From: Branchiostoma floridae
Taxonomy: Eukaryota > Chordata > Leptocardii > Amphioxiformes > Branchiostomatidae
DNA: 64,000 nucleotides
Direction: 5' to 3'
Assembly (NCBI RefSeq): GCF_000003815.2
Contig: NC_049984.1
Span: 6,778,715-6,842,714, forward strand
The position numbers and the translations under genes were made by a program. The notes under the pieces are model-generated. The model was not told where the DNA came from, ran no database searches, and saw only the letters and a list, made by a program, of their open reading frames with translations. Positions 34,758 to 46,804 of this stretch are shown here, in pieces. The stretch's first letter is position 1; each line of letters opens with the position of its first letter.

Positions 34758-35035
34758 GTGGTCTTGATGTGGTTAGGGTTGTAGATCTTATTATAATAAG
34801 GTTCTAAGTTTTAGTACTTAGCAGGCTTTGGTCAGGGACATCCACTTGGATGTCATGTACATGTACAGCTAAAGGTCCAGTGTTTGAGGAGAGCCACACC
34901 TTGAGCATGTTGATGATCCCACTGCACTTAACAAAAAGAGTAGAAGTCCATCCCGGCTTGAGTGGCTCAAACTTACTGTACAAAACTGGCATGTTATGCC
35001 TTAAGGCAGTTTACTGGTTATACAAAACAAACAAA
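34758..35035 (+). mobile_element. SINE-like repeat, family S
   Basis: Blocks in family order: GTGGTTAGGGTTGTAGATCTTA, GGTTCTAAGT (decayed B-box), GTGTTTGAGGAGAGCCACACC, TTGAGCATGT, CACTTAACAAAAAGAGTAG, TTGAGTGGCTCAAACTTAC, and a TACAAAACAAACAAA tail. Confidence 0.75.
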
Positions 35036-35084
35036 AATTCAATGAAACATTGGTTAAAGTGGTTTGTACAGCTATGACATATCG

Positions 35085-35300
35085 TACGAGGGCCGCCATT
35101 TCCCTGGCACGGCCCTCGCGCCAGGTGTGCCCTTGGGAAGCCCCTGTCCTGGCACGGCGCTGTAAATCAGGAAGAAACACTCAATTATAGAGAATATTTC
35201 CCTGGCAGTCCGTAGTTATCTACCTGCACTTATGGGCAATATTTCCTCCATATCTAATTATTTCTTACGGGAGAAATTCTCTCCGCCTGAACTGAAGGTC
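35085..35300. promoter_or_regulatory. Candidate conserved non-coding island with hairpin
   Basis: CGAGGGCCG and CGGCCCTCG (about 35086-35117) form a perfect 9-bp inverted repeat around GCCATTT (YY1-like). TTATGGGC, TCTAATTATTTC and GTGAATTACG follow. Function inferred. Confidence 0.3.
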
Positions 35301-35769
35301 GCGTGAATTACGACAGAGGACAAAGTGTGCAGAGGGTGCGTTCACTGTGTTCTGCTCTTAAGGTTGTTATTTTGAAGAGGAGAGAAACGAAGATGAACTG
35401 TGCAAGTGACCTTAAACTGTACAAATTTTGCAGATATTCAGAAGGAGCTGCTCAACAACATAGGACAGAAAAAAGTCTATTTCAGCAAACAACAATCAAC
35501 TGTAGTTTTGCCTGTACCCTGATATCTCACTTTGAGTACACAAATTCAGATGAAGGACAACTACTTTTACTTCGATGTGTGAGGTATGTTCTTGGTTTTA
35601 CCAAAATCCTTTTTTTTTTAATGTTTGAAAGTGAAACCAGTATGGATATGTCAGTTTAGTCACGGCACAACACAGTTGCAGCCACCACATTGGACACATA
35701 CACTAGTGTTTCTAAAATAGCAACTTGTTCACAGGCCATCGCTCTGGCAGAAGGACACTTTCGCTGAGT

Positions 35770-36350
35770 AGCTTATCTTGTAATTTCCAGTGTCCGATAC
35801 AACCCAAACTTGTCACGGCAAAGTTCTTATTCATTACCTCGGAGCGAATAAATTCCAACGCGTGCACGTCACATCGGCCAGGTCCAATATGTGGGAGCTG
35901 ATGCAGGCATTCATCTCAAAATGCCCCAGCCATCATTTGTCTTTGCCAATATATGCGCTTTCTTTTCCTTGTACAAATCCCTGTTCCCCGGGGAAAGGAC
36001 TTATCTCAGAAGCTATACAGTCAGGGAAGTCCAACGTCAGACCTTGGGGAAATATAACGGCCCAACGATGAATGGTCCACCGTTTGTTTCTCCAATTTCG
36101 CCGGGAAATTTATGGGAGAACTAAACGGATAATATCCGCGAAGCTGACGTGGTCATCACAATCGCGTCAAGATTCGGAATTCCGTTGTCGTTTCCCTCCT
36201 TTTCCGCCTATTGGAGGAAGGATGAAAGGGCGCTGCATTCCCCCTCCCTGGCAGGGAATCTTTCAAAGAGTTTCACTTGGGGTAACTTAATTTGGTCGGT
36301 GCTGACTTCGGTCATCGCAAATAATCAAATCTGATTTGGAGGGATGACAT
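35770..36350. promoter_or_regulatory. Candidate conserved non-coding island
   Basis: A CpG-containing block with AATTTATGGG, GTAACTTAATTTGG, CTTTCAAAG (TCF-like) and several open frames that overlap one another without motifs. Regulatory function inferred from composition. Confidence 0.3.
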
Positions 36351-36354
36351 CTTT

Positions 36355-37230
36355 CCAAGTTTGCCCAGCGGAACGAATCACAGTTGTTTGTCTCACTAAA
36401 GATTTTCCAGAGGGAAAAGGACTTTCCTCTGCAGGAAAAAAAGACAACACCCTTCAAACTGTTCGTGGGTGGCTTAAATCAACAATTCTTTTGAGGCCAT
36501 GGATATTTTTCTCCAAATCCAGATTTTTATGAGAGGGTATGAAGTAGATAAGGTCAAAGTTAAGGATGCTTGTTTGGATAAGGAAGCTTTCCTCTGACAA
36601 ACTGTTGTAAATTGAGTAAAGGTTGTAAGCTTTTCCTTTTTTAGAAAGAAAATTTTAAACTGAAGATTGACAAAATCCGTGAATATGACTGGTCAAGGGG
36701 AAGACTCTTGCTATGATCATGCTCAATTGTTGTAAATGTAGTGAAAAAATTATGAAAACAACCTATAAAGAGAGAAAAATAAACAGAAATCTGAAGGGTA
36801 ACCATCAACGAAGAGAGATTTTTTGCTAGAGATATCTTGAGAATCAATGATTCAAATGTCACAGAAACATCTTGTTTGAGCAGTGAAGATCAAAAGACTT
36901 GATTTGGCAACTGGAAGAACATGTCTATGTTTGTATTAGCCGGTTATGACAGAAGCACTCACACAAAGCAGCAGCCTCGATCGATGTAGGCGCGAGGGTC
37001 ATGAAAGAAAAATTAACTCGAATCAAACAAACTCACAGCCAACATTACGCTGTCTGCTCCCGTCAAGAGAAGTGCAGCATCCTTTTTAGTTCATAACGCT
37101 CATATCTAGGTCGATAAAACATGGAGGGTTTGCCGTCCTGATTACACACTCTGCTGATACAAGATGACACCAGAAAGAGTTGGCCAGCTTAAGTATCCAG
37201 TAATGGCATGTATATCAGTAGGAAGCTAAT
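36355..37230. other. Unassigned AT-rich stretch
   Basis: Nothing recognised. Confidence 0.5.
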
Positions 37231-37239
37231 TTTTCATCT

Positions 37240-38600
37240 GCTTGCTTCAATAGCTTTTAAATTTTAGCATTCTGTCTGGGCTTTAGCGGCCGGCCTTTGC
37301 CAACTAATCTACCTCGATAAGAAAGTGCTCAGGTATTAGGGGAAGACGTACAGTAGGCTCCGGGGCAGGTATTAAGACATACAATGGGCGAGAGTCGAGA
37401 TTTGCAATGTTGGGTCTTATCTACATCGCTCAGGTAGCCATGTCCACCCAAGTTCTGCCCCCGTGCAAAGTTGTCTTCGTGGTTATCCCCTCCATGTGAT
37501 TAGGAGCGTACGAAAGTGGCCACGGACCCAAGGGGCGCGATTCCGCGCCGCGGAGGCAGTTGTGCGTTGATGGGCGGCCCAATAAAGCAATGTCAAGGGC
37601 ACGATCCCTTTCAGAAGATATCTCTCACCCCGAAGGGCAGAAATATCTCTTGCTTTCTGACGAATCAGTGTCTCTCCACTTTGACTCGGACAGCGCAAAA
37701 GCCTCTGTCGCAAACCCTTATTACCGAAAATTAATGGCTGGCCGAGAACTTTGATGTCGGCGTGTCTGCCTCTGCCTCCTCCACCTGCACCATTGTGTCC
37801 AATCACTGTGGCCAGAATGGGATGCGGGTATTTTATTGCAGCCCAGGGTGCTCGGAAGGCTGCTTCTCTACTTAATTCTGCCTCATTGGACATGCATTTT
37901 TCCAGCAGGAGCTAAAGGTGATGCGGTTCTCTATGTGTATTGCTATGCCATCACTTCTGGAATGACAATTTCGGCCCGGCCAACATTTTCGTTCCGACAG
38001 GCTGTCCAGCACGCGCTCCCTTCCTTCCCACGCATTCACACACCCAAAATCATGCCTCCCCGCTTCCCCGCATTAAAGAAACAAAAGAAAGGATCTGTCC
38101 GGACTTATTTGGCAACAGTGCGACTCACCTGTGTTGTCACCTGGGCCCCGTGTTCGGCGGGCGAAGCTGCTTTCTCATGAAATGTGTCTGTCCAAATGAC
38201 GCTGGGCCCGTGCGAGATGAAGAATTAGACTTACGCAGTGTAATGTTTTCTAATATGTTTTTGGCATGGTCATCAGTATTTCATAATTCCCCCTCTGTTC
38301 GGCAGTGCCCTTTATATTGGATTATCTAGGTGTGCGGTGGGCGATCGGGTATTAGTAAAAATGGGGAACCAGGCTCGGTTAACTCCGCACACTTGAGAAG
38401 AGATTGATAAGCACGCACGCCTGGAAGTGACCAAAAGTTGCAAATGACAGTCCGTGGCCGTTTAATTATGGAGGGTAATGGGCTGCCGTCCCTGCATGTG
38501 GCGTGCAGGTAGGATTTGCCGCACGCCGGGTGGAAGAAATGCCAGCACCGGGTTTTGGAATCAGCTCAGCGGTGAATATTGCTTTTAGGGACGATTGTGG
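37240..38600. promoter_or_regulatory. Large candidate regulatory block with minus-strand splice donor
   Basis: 1.3 kb of GC/CpG-enriched sequence with TTAATGGC, TTTTATTGCAGCCC, TTTAATTATGG and GGTAATGGG motifs. On the minus strand CAG|GTGAGT places an exon end at 38129; the frame ending VTTQ before it is open for about 30 codons. A 136-codon minus frame (37483-37893) and a 129-codon plus frame overlap here, neither with a recognised family. Best read as clustered regulatory DNA, possibly with a non-coding exon. Confidence 0.3.
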
Positions 38601-38679
38601 AGTGGTTTTGGTTTTACAGATAACTTTGACATTAAGCGAGGTTCAAAAGTAAGCATATCCATTTGAGGATTTCTTCTTG

Positions 38680-39240
38680 CCGCCACTATTGAATATTTAG
38701 ACGCGGTATTTATTTGTCATGTTGTCCCACAAAGCCGCTGTATCTGCCCAAATGACATTCTTTAGCACGAGTTAGGACAAAATCACCCCAAATGACGGTG
38801 ACCGGTTTCTAGTTTTTACGACGTAGACAAATCATAACGAAATGGAGGGAAGGGATCCGGCTGTAGTGATAGATGTCTGAGGCATGAAATCAAATCCCAC
38901 TTCTTGGCAATATACAATAAGCACTTCCCCGTCTTGCCGTAATTGCAAGGAGAGTGCGTCCGAGATCTTGGAGTGTTTAATTGCCATGATGGCGGGACGC
39001 TCCCCCACTGCAAGTGGCGGCGCATTAATGAAAGTCTTAATTGTGCCATAATGGGAGGCGATAAGAGTCGGCACACTCTCGGTAATACTCTCTAGATTAC
39101 TCCGTGTGTGTCCTCATTTTTCTCTTGCCCATCTCAAGTACAATTTGCACGTCCTGGGCTCGGGAAGACGCATTTAACGCCGAGCGGAATTTACGGTGCC
39201 GCCGCGTTCTTCCCACTACTTTTAACGCTGTCCCCCGTTT
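38680..39240. promoter_or_regulatory. Homeodomain-site-rich island
   Basis: TTTAATTGCCATGATGG, GCATTAATGAAAGTCTTAATTG and CCATAATGGG cluster within about 90 bases (38975-39058), in a CpG-containing context. This density is typical of developmental enhancers; conservation is untested. Confidence 0.35.
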
Positions 39241-39244
39241 TGAC

Positions 39245-41435
39245 AACCCATAATTTCTGCTGCTCTGCTCCCGGTCATTAGTGGCAAGCTGTGCCGAGTT
39301 CTTTTAGTTTTCTTTAACGGACTTCCCCAGTTAAGGATCATTGCAGGAGGCTCTGGAAGGGTTAGAGAGGATACCTGATTGCAGCATATGTTCAGTGTCT
39401 CCAAGAAATGGGAGTGGAAGCAATATATGTACAAAATGTATATCGTTGTAGATTAATGGCAATGAAAAAAACATGTTTTAAATCGTTTGATTTTCCTAAC
39501 TCTCTAAAATTTTGGCATTTTTTGTCTGGTTTTCCATCAAGTGTTTTATTTTAAAGGAAGGACCATTACCTGTGCAAGTTTCCATGATGAGGAAAATTCA
39601 TACTGCCTTCATTACTTGCCAATGGTCATGGGATTAGCATATTATGGCGAAATTTATGTCAATAATATTATTTGTGGTATTGAATGTTTAGTTTTTCTTT
39701 CTCTATTGTTTTGTGGAAACAAATCATTGCCATGAACCTGAAGATGGATTTGGTGTGGCTGCAGGATATCTCAATATACTGTTGTGCTGTTTAGAGTGTT
39801 CCCCTGTGCCCAGAGTGACCCACTTTCTGGTCTCTATTCTATTTAGGAGATCTTAGTAAAAAGCATGCATGTCTATTGTTTTAAGTGGAAGGAAGTTAGA
39901 GAAGTGTAATAGAAATGGTAATAGTAATATACATATGATTATTCTTTCACAATTACATTTGTAGGTCTTCTCTTGTCTTTATTTGGTTGTCAAATGAAAT
40001 GAAATGATAATATCCACGTTAAAATAAAAAATGGTTTTGTGTACACATTTTTAGTAGTTTTTACTATGATTGTATAGTGATGGAGTTTTATAGAGTGGTA
40101 TAGTTTTGGTCATATATGAGATGCTGTCAATAATTTGACCACTTAACAGTTTAGTAAAGTACAGAATGTGAGAGAAAGAAAGATGTCATACTCAGATTCT
40201 AGAGGGGTACCTTCAGATACAGAAAACTGCTAAAGATGTTCATATTAAAGTGCAAATGAAATTGTAAATTTTTGTGAAAAGACAAAATCCTGGAATGGTT
40301 TAGAAACTGATATTGAAGATTAACAAATGAGTATTGATGACAAAAAGAAGAAAATTTGAAATTGTACAAATTTTCAGCAAAATCAGCGGCACTATGATAC
40401 AGAAATCCAATTAGCACATTGAAAATTAACTAGTGAATATTGACAACAAAGGAAGGAGATTCAATTAGACCTGACACAGTTCCTTTTTGTCACTTCCCAC
40501 CCAGTATAAGTGACTGAAAATTAAATCAGCACGTTAAGATTAACAAGTGAAGAATGACAGGCGGAGGGTAAAATCATAATCGATCATGCACACCTCTCCA
40601 TGGTGTCACATTCTATGCATGACATTTCATCCTCGCTACCTCGTTGTTGCCAACCTTTGACTCTCTATTTATAGTTTTTGTCATCGAAAACTGCGAATGG
40701 CCAATACAACACGTTCGTCTGACGACAAAATCAATGTCAGAATGTTGTTCAGCTTTCGCCACACACAGCTGCAGTGGCGGTGTCGTAACCCGCGACCACA
40801 TAAAAAGGTCTGTAAAGCTATTTCTGGATTGACACAGTTCCCTTTGTCGCTCCCCATTTTTTCCCCATCAGTCCCGTGGCCTCGGGAGGATTGTTTGGAC
40901 CAGGAGATCTAATGTGCCTACATTAGTGCGTACCCCACTGACACAGTTTAAGGCTGTCCCACAAAATAAATGTCCAAAAAAGTGCTTAAGACTCATACCC
41001 TCATTAACAGATAATGGAGGGCTGATGATTTAAAAAGAATTCTTCTTTTGGGTCAACTCTTACCCTGTCAAATGCTGATAGATTTCTGAAAGAGCGATGC
41101 AATTTTAGACGGTCATGTGAAACTCTGATGATAGTATTCCACACTCAGACAGTATTGTTTACCTCACTAAATTTGTAAGTTTTGTCCACCAATGGCTTTT
41201 TTCATTAAACCTAATGTTTGAAGTAGTATTAAGTTGATTGAAAACACACAAAAATGAAACAAAGGTGTGTCAGATGCCTTTACTGGAAATACTTGTAAAA
41301 ATTGTTGAGGGGGATTTGGTTTAAATTCAGCATTTGTCTTAAGTCGTATTGCTCATAAGAATGGTACACATAAAATCGTGCTAAGAGTGTAAATATCTCT
41401 GCAGATGAGATAAAAACTGGACACTGTTGACCACA
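39245..41435. other. Mostly AT-rich unassigned stretch
   Basis: 39430-40560 is AT-rich with no feature. 40600-40930 is somewhat more mixed. No gene or repeat recognised. Confidence 0.5.
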
Positions 41436-41439
41436 TTTT

Positions 41440-41960
41440 CATAATGCACATTTCTGTGAAATGAATGGAAATCGCGGCTCTGCCTGTCCGGGTAATAGAT
41501 AGACGTGGGTGACAAGGGCGTCGAGCGACGTATCAAACGACCAAATTTGGGTCGATCTCGGGCCAAAGTGGAGGCATAAAATTTCCTGGCGGAAAGTTTT
41601 GGGAGCATTATCCCCTCACCGGGGCCGGGTGCCAGCGTGACCCAGGCAGCCATAACTTATCCCCAGTGCCCATCACCGGTCTTAAAACGGCATCCAGGAG
41701 GCAGTGTGACTCCTCAATCCCATCATAAGTGCCGGGACGCCGCTAATGCCACTTCTCTTATCTGCATGTGCAGGTGTGAGACGTGGACGCCCGGGCGGGT
41801 ATTAGCGCGCCCAGATGGATCGCGGTCGGTCGCCGGGACACGCGCCACGGCGACCCCGGCTCTGTCCATCACGGGATCACGTCACCCGGAGCAAGCGGAT
41901 AGCGCCGGGTGTGACCGGGTGCGGGGCTCATCGAGATCGTGTCGGGGCAAGTCCCACGCT
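41440..41960. promoter_or_regulatory. CpG-rich island
   Basis: 41740-41950 is very GC/CpG-rich. Upstream are ATTATCCCC, CTAATGCC and TCTTATCTGCATG (GATA-type) sequences. A 147-codon + frame crosses from the island into the tandem repeat at 41960, so it is not a gene. Confidence 0.35.
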
Positions 41961-42815
41961 CCTTCACAAACTGACTTCGCTAAGCTCTTCGGTGTTGTTG
42001 ATCCACACCAAGGTTCGGCACGGGCTAAAGATGCTCTTACTGTCTCCAAAGCCTGGTGTGAAAAGTTCAACTGTAAATAGTAGCCTTATATAGTAAATAG
42101 TAAATAGTAATCTTTTCTTCATTTTTGGGGGGAAGGTCATGTTCCGAGCTTCCACACAAACTCACTCCACTAAGCTCCTTGGTGTTGTTGATCCACGCCA
42201 GGGTTTGGCCTGGGCTAAAGACGCTCTCACCATCTCGAAAGCCTGGTATGAAAAGTTCAACTGTAAATAGTAACCATATTTTTTGGGGGAGTGTTGAAGG
42301 TCAAGTTCCAAGCTCCCAGGCACACAAACTCCTATCATTAAGCTCTCCGGTGTTTGATCCTTGCCAAGGTTTTTTGTGAAGACACTAGTACTGACTCTCA
42401 CTTTTTATATACCCGGGTGCCGGAAATGTGAAAAGTTCAGAGTAACAGTTGCAAGGACGATCGTTTTTTAATCATTTTGAGTTTTCATAGTTAAGTCCCT
42501 TTCCTGTTCAAACTCATAGCTTCAAGCCCTTTTGTGTTGATTCCTGTCAAGGTTTTATGTGGGCTAGATACACTCTCACTGTCTTGAAAGTCTGGTGTGA
42601 AAAGTTCAACAGTGAACCTGAGAGCAAAAGAAGTAGTCTTACTCTTAGCCATCTTTTCTTACTTTTGTACTTTTTGGAGTGTTGGAGGTCTACGATTAAG
42701 CTCATTTGCTGACACTTACACCTTTACGCTCTCAATGGTCTTTGATTCGTGCCAAGGTTATTTTGCCAGTTAAAGACACTCTTACTGTTTCCAAAGCCTG
42801 GTGTGAAAAGGTGAC
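41960..42815. repeat. Five-copy ~185-bp diverged tandem repeat
   Basis: GGTGTTGTTGATCCAC-type boxes start near 41991, 42181, 42349, 42532 and 42738 (spacings 190, 168, about 183, about 206). Each is followed by (G/C)CCA(A/G)GGTT, then CTCTCACTGTCT..AAAGCCTGGTGTGAAAAGTTCAAC. Copies one and two are most alike; copies three to five are more diverged. The last runs into GTCACCGAAACGTTGG (42829-42844), a box also found inverted at 47320. Confidence 0.85.
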
Positions 42816-42819
42816 AGTC

Positions 42820-42890
42820 ACCGAAACGTTGGTTGAATAAAACACTTGGTTGTCTACAAAGAATTCAGTGACTTGCCGACCTGATGAAAG
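42820..42890 (+). mobile_element. Repeat-family X end (CACCGAAACG box)
   Basis: Contains GTCACCGAAACGTTGG, a TTGGTTGT box and TTCAGTGACTTGCCGACCTGATGAA. The same three boxes occur at 47285-47455, where TTCAGTGACATACCAACCTGATGAA is in direct and the CGAAACG box in inverted orientation. Confidence 0.6.
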
Positions 42891-42894
42891 TGTT

Positions 42895-43475
42895 GACAGG
42901 TGCATATCTGTGTTTAGAACTCTTACAAATACATAACGTTACATGTCCAGGAGATGAACAGCTATTTGTGATTCAAAAGGACTTGACCACAGTAGAGACT
43001 ATGACTGCATTGTCAATCAGGATTGAAACTGCACCACCTGTCAATATGATTGACATGGCCTGTCAGTCTGTGTCTGCGATGACGCCTGTCAATGTCATCA
43101 AATGATCAATAATGTTACACAGGTCAGTCGTAAAGTCGTTTTGACACCTGTCTAAAAGATAAGGACTTATAAAACGTACATTGATTAATTGAAGCAATGG
43201 CCTTAGGGAGTATAGGACATCTATAGAGTTGCACCATAAATGTTTTTACGACATCTGTCCATTGGCCAGTGATGTGACATATGTATTTGAAACAAATCTA
43301 ATGAGGTATATGTAAAATGGCCACTGGGTTATTATGCTTTTAACACATAAAAGCAAAAGAAATTTTAAGCTCCCAAAGCTCAAAAAGTATAGAACTGATA
43401 CAGTTAAACAATAATTATGTCAGTAGGTATTTCTAAATTTTGCCCTGCAGATACCGTTTGTATTACAATGTAATA
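42895..43475. other. Unassigned stretch
   Basis: Nothing recognised. Confidence 0.5.
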
Positions 43476-43477
43476 CC

Positions 43478-44255
43478 TTTTATGCACACCATAGTGTTAT
43501 CAGCATGGCCCGTGACTTCGATGACACTGAATAGTTATCATATACTGATAGTAAAGCTAAATTGTAAAGACAGTCATACCTAACTTTGTACCTACTCAAG
43601 GGTTAACAGTTGTCCATAGACCGATCAAGGCTATGAAGGTTGAAAAAAAGTCCAAAGAGGAGTCACTCAGAGCATTATTGGGTGGGCCTAGGAAAATGTG
43701 GACAGTTAAAGAAAAAAATCTTTTTGACACAACCTTAACTTATCTGTTGGAATTCTAAACCCAGATCCTGTGATCCAAATGATGGGTTGCTAGCATGGTT
43801 TGCTATGACATGGGGTTGTGTCAATGCTATATTTATATACACAATTAGCAGTGGTGGAAATAATTTTTTCAGCCAGGTTGCCCAACTGCAAAATTTCAGG
43901 TTGCACACTGCGCTGTCTGGGTTTGAAATTAAGTTGTGCCAAGCAAAATGTGGTTGCATTTGCTAGGTGTGCAAGTGGGTATTTTGAGCACTGCAATTAG
44001 CCTGGGGGCAACATTTTGCAAATAAAACAATTTATATATATTTAGACTGTGATATACTTGTGCTGTCAATGTTATAGCGGTGTCTTTTATGCCACACCTT
44101 AGCGTTAACAGCCAGGCCGAAAAAGGATTTGTACCTGTAACGCCAATGACAGCACAATAAAGAAACACTATAAAGACAGTGGAACCTACACGTTACTCCG
44201 GTAACACCAGGGTCAACAGTTATCCACGGACAGGTAAAGGCTTTAATGGGTGGAG
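43478..44255. repeat. Direct repeat pair ~610 bp apart
   Basis: 43478-43640 and 44090-44255 share, in order, TTTTATGC(A)CACC(A/T)TAG, GTTA(T/A)CAGC, AAAGACAGT, AACAGTTGTCCA/AACAGTTATCCA and AGGCT. The intervening ~450 bases have repeated GGTTGC boxes of unknown origin. Confidence 0.6.
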
Positions 44256-44754
44256 AGGAGTCCAGAGGTTGCTGTTGTCATGTGGATCCCCCAGTAAACC
44301 TGTCTGCGAGGATTTGTACAGGACGGATTCCTGTGAAAATATGTCCTGTGTGTTCTCGTAAAGTGGTCACGGCGGAATCTCCGGGCTTAGGGTGTGACAG
44401 GGATGTTGCTGTGCATGCCTTGGCTCGGCCTGTTAAAGTTGACGAGCTAAAGACCGTTTCTGCACCTTCTAGCCCCAGTGGGCTAAGTACAGTTAAGTCG
44501 CAAATGTAGTTCGAATCTACCCCCCACCTTTCGTGAATAGGGGTCACTCACACAGTTGTGCATGCACTATAGCAGGTGTAGTCCACTGGTAGTGGTGCAT
44601 ATTCAACTTACATGCTCTTTCTCTTATCAAAGCACAGTGTGTGAAGCCAAGAATGCAGTCTGGACCTTTTTTAAGTCTTCGACTTGACCTGGCTGGGGTG
44701 GTCTGTGAACTTTTAAACTCCAAATTCAGTGGACTAAGAACATTGTGTGGCATC

Positions 44755-45062
44755 GTGTGGCACAATCGGTAACTCAGTAAAGGTGTTTGGCCCATACCCC
44801 AGAGGCCAGAGGTCCTGGGTTCAAAACTGCTGATGTGTACCAATGTTGTTTGTGGAAGGGCACTTAACATGACTTTCCTCACTTTACTCAGGTGCAGATG
44901 AGTACATAGCTTAAGTTAGGGTTAGAGCTGTCCATCTAGTGGGAGGTCCCGTGTTTGAGGAGACCCACATCTCAGGCATGTGAAAGAACCCGCCACACTT
45001 ATTGAAAAGAGTCAAGTTCCTTCCAAGTGGGAGTGGATCAAACCTTACAGTCTGGTCTCTGG
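44755..45062 (+). mobile_element. SINE-like repeat, family S, with tRNA-like head
   Basis: Head TGGCACAATCGGTAACTCAG with B-box-like GGTTCAAAACT. Body in family order: GGGCACTTAACATGAC, ACTCAGGTGCAGATGAGTAC, GTGTTTGAGGAGACCCACA, AAAGAACCCGCCACACTTATTG, GAGTGGATCAAACCTTACAG. Confidence 0.75.
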
Positions 45063-45199
45063 GTTAACATCTTGAAAAGGTGATAGTCACCTGTTATGTC
45101 AATCTTTCTACAATACATGTGTGTGGGATGTCTCTAAACAAATACAGCTGAACTTTCATGGTAATACAGTAAAGGTCATTGTACTATGAGTATTAGGGA

Positions 45200-45482
45200 G
45201 ATCTTCTGTTAGCAAGCAAGTAATCTTAAGATATCTTTTTCTGTCTATGAAAAGTTTTAATTTGATTCCTACAGACCTAAAGTGCTGCTAAATCGTTAAC
45301 CAACAATATCGACGAACTTTTATGATAGTGCAAGTATTACACAGATTTTCTCCAAGCAAGCAAGAAATCTTAAGGTGTCATTTCCTGTTTATTGAAAGTT
45401 TTAATTTGGTCCCTACAGTCCAAAGTAGGCCTGTTGGATTGTTCTTAGTGCTTACTTTGTTCAAAAGTATCGACAAAGACCA
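45200..45482. repeat. ~145-bp tandem duplication
   Basis: AGCAAGCAAGTAATCTTAAG (45211) recurs as AGCAAGCAAGAAATCTTAAG (about 45355). It is followed in both by TTTCTGT.TAT..AAAGTTTTAATTTG and CCTACAG..C.AAAGT, then an ATCGAC(G/A)AA box. Confidence 0.8.
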
Positions 45483-45484
45483 CT

Positions 45485-46025
45485 TAGTCTCGTAGAGTGG
45501 ACCAGGAAATATGGATTTTGGCTGACTGATTTAATGACTTGTCCAGAAACGAAAGGTGTGGATGAAGTATAGGCTTGGAATGACGGATTTGAAACTCTTC
45601 ATAAAAAAAACTGAGGCTTAATAGAGACTGCAAATCTTGTTCAATTATGACTAATGGGAGCCTTTCTAGATAAAGCAAGGGCCGGTCCTCTTGGGTCCAG
45701 TTAGGTTGGAAGGAGAATCTTTTGCCGCCTAAAGAGCTATAATTTGTGACAAATTGGACAGCACCCTTACATGCAATTGTGCAAAAAATGCTCTTCAATT
45801 TCCTTACTGTATGAAAGACTACATCAGAAAAGTGTAAGAAAGAGTTAAAAGTTATCATAAAACAGCTTTTCTTCATCAATTAAATTTAGTTTATACAGGT
45901 AATACTATGAGTTCTGTTTCATCTAAGAATTTACCTTGACATTTAAGAGAAAGTCTGAGAATTTCAAACTAGTCCCTTGGTGCTAACTAACCGTTGAAAC
46001 TACTATAAAAAACTTTTTAAATTCA
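45485..46025. other. Unassigned stretch
   Basis: A 131-codon minus frame (45484-45879) spans most of it but shows only AT-driven hydrophobic and Lys content and no motif. Confidence 0.5.
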
Positions 46026-46029
46026 CGCT

Positions 46030-46800
46030 TTAATAGCCAATCTGTGAAACGAAACTGGGCCAAAATCCTGCCGTCGTAACTTTTCAACCCAAATGGAAAT
46101 GATGAGGGGCGGTTAAACAATACACCTCTCCAAGCAGGGACTTAGTGGTACCAAAACTGCCCAACGGAGGCTTACCGACTCCCAGGTCTGTCCCGTTTGT
46201 GCTCCATTATCAAGCACACTCGGATTTCTGTTTATAGCTTGCTGGTTTCCAATCCCAAAACATGATCCCAGAAATGTGTTTTACCCCACTTTTCAGATGG
46301 TATAAGCAGACGAAGGATTTAGACAAGCACTTCTTGGCGAGAAGAAACTAAAACAGTCTGGTCCTCACACTCTTGCAGGAGAACCATAATCCTGGCCTTA
46401 GATTCCCTGATAGCGGATCGTCGCGTCCGCTACGTCGATACGGCAATGTCCGGCCATAAATCGCCCAAGTTAGCGGCTTAAATTTCATATTAAGAACTTC
46501 GGGATGACAAGCTTAATCCGTCCTTTCCCGTAATTGGACGGAATCCGCATCGATTTTGTCTGTGGTCGGGAAATCCCTATAAGCGTCGGTGCACATTCCG
46601 CTCCCCAATTATTAGCTGGTAGAATAGGGTTGGGACTCTCTTCATGACAAATTGTGCAGAAGTGGTTAATGGCCACAATTTGTCATCTTTCCTCCGAATA
46701 TGAGTGTCGGCAGTGTAATATTCAGCCGATAACTCTCCACGGTTTTATACGCTTTTGTGGCGTTTTGGCCGGAAAGTCTGATTGAACAAAAGTTGAGCAA
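46030..46800. promoter_or_regulatory. Candidate regulatory island with 13-bp perfect inverted repeat
   Basis: ATGACAAATTGTG (46644-46656) and CACAATTTGTCAT (46674-46686) are perfect inverses separated by 17 bases that include TTAATGG. The arms contain SOX-like ACAAAT/ACAAT cores facing each other. The rest of the island has GCCATAAATCG, CGTAATTGG and CAATTATTAGC. Regulatory role inferred. Confidence 0.4.
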
Positions 46801-46804
46801 CCCC

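Noticed and set aside
37483-37893. 136-codon minus frame
   Set aside because: No motif, overlaps other frames in a regulatory-looking block, and contains homeodomain-type sites rather than codon structure.
41637-42080. 147-codon + frame
   Set aside because: Runs from a CpG island into a tandem repeat, so the translation is a composite of unrelated DNA.
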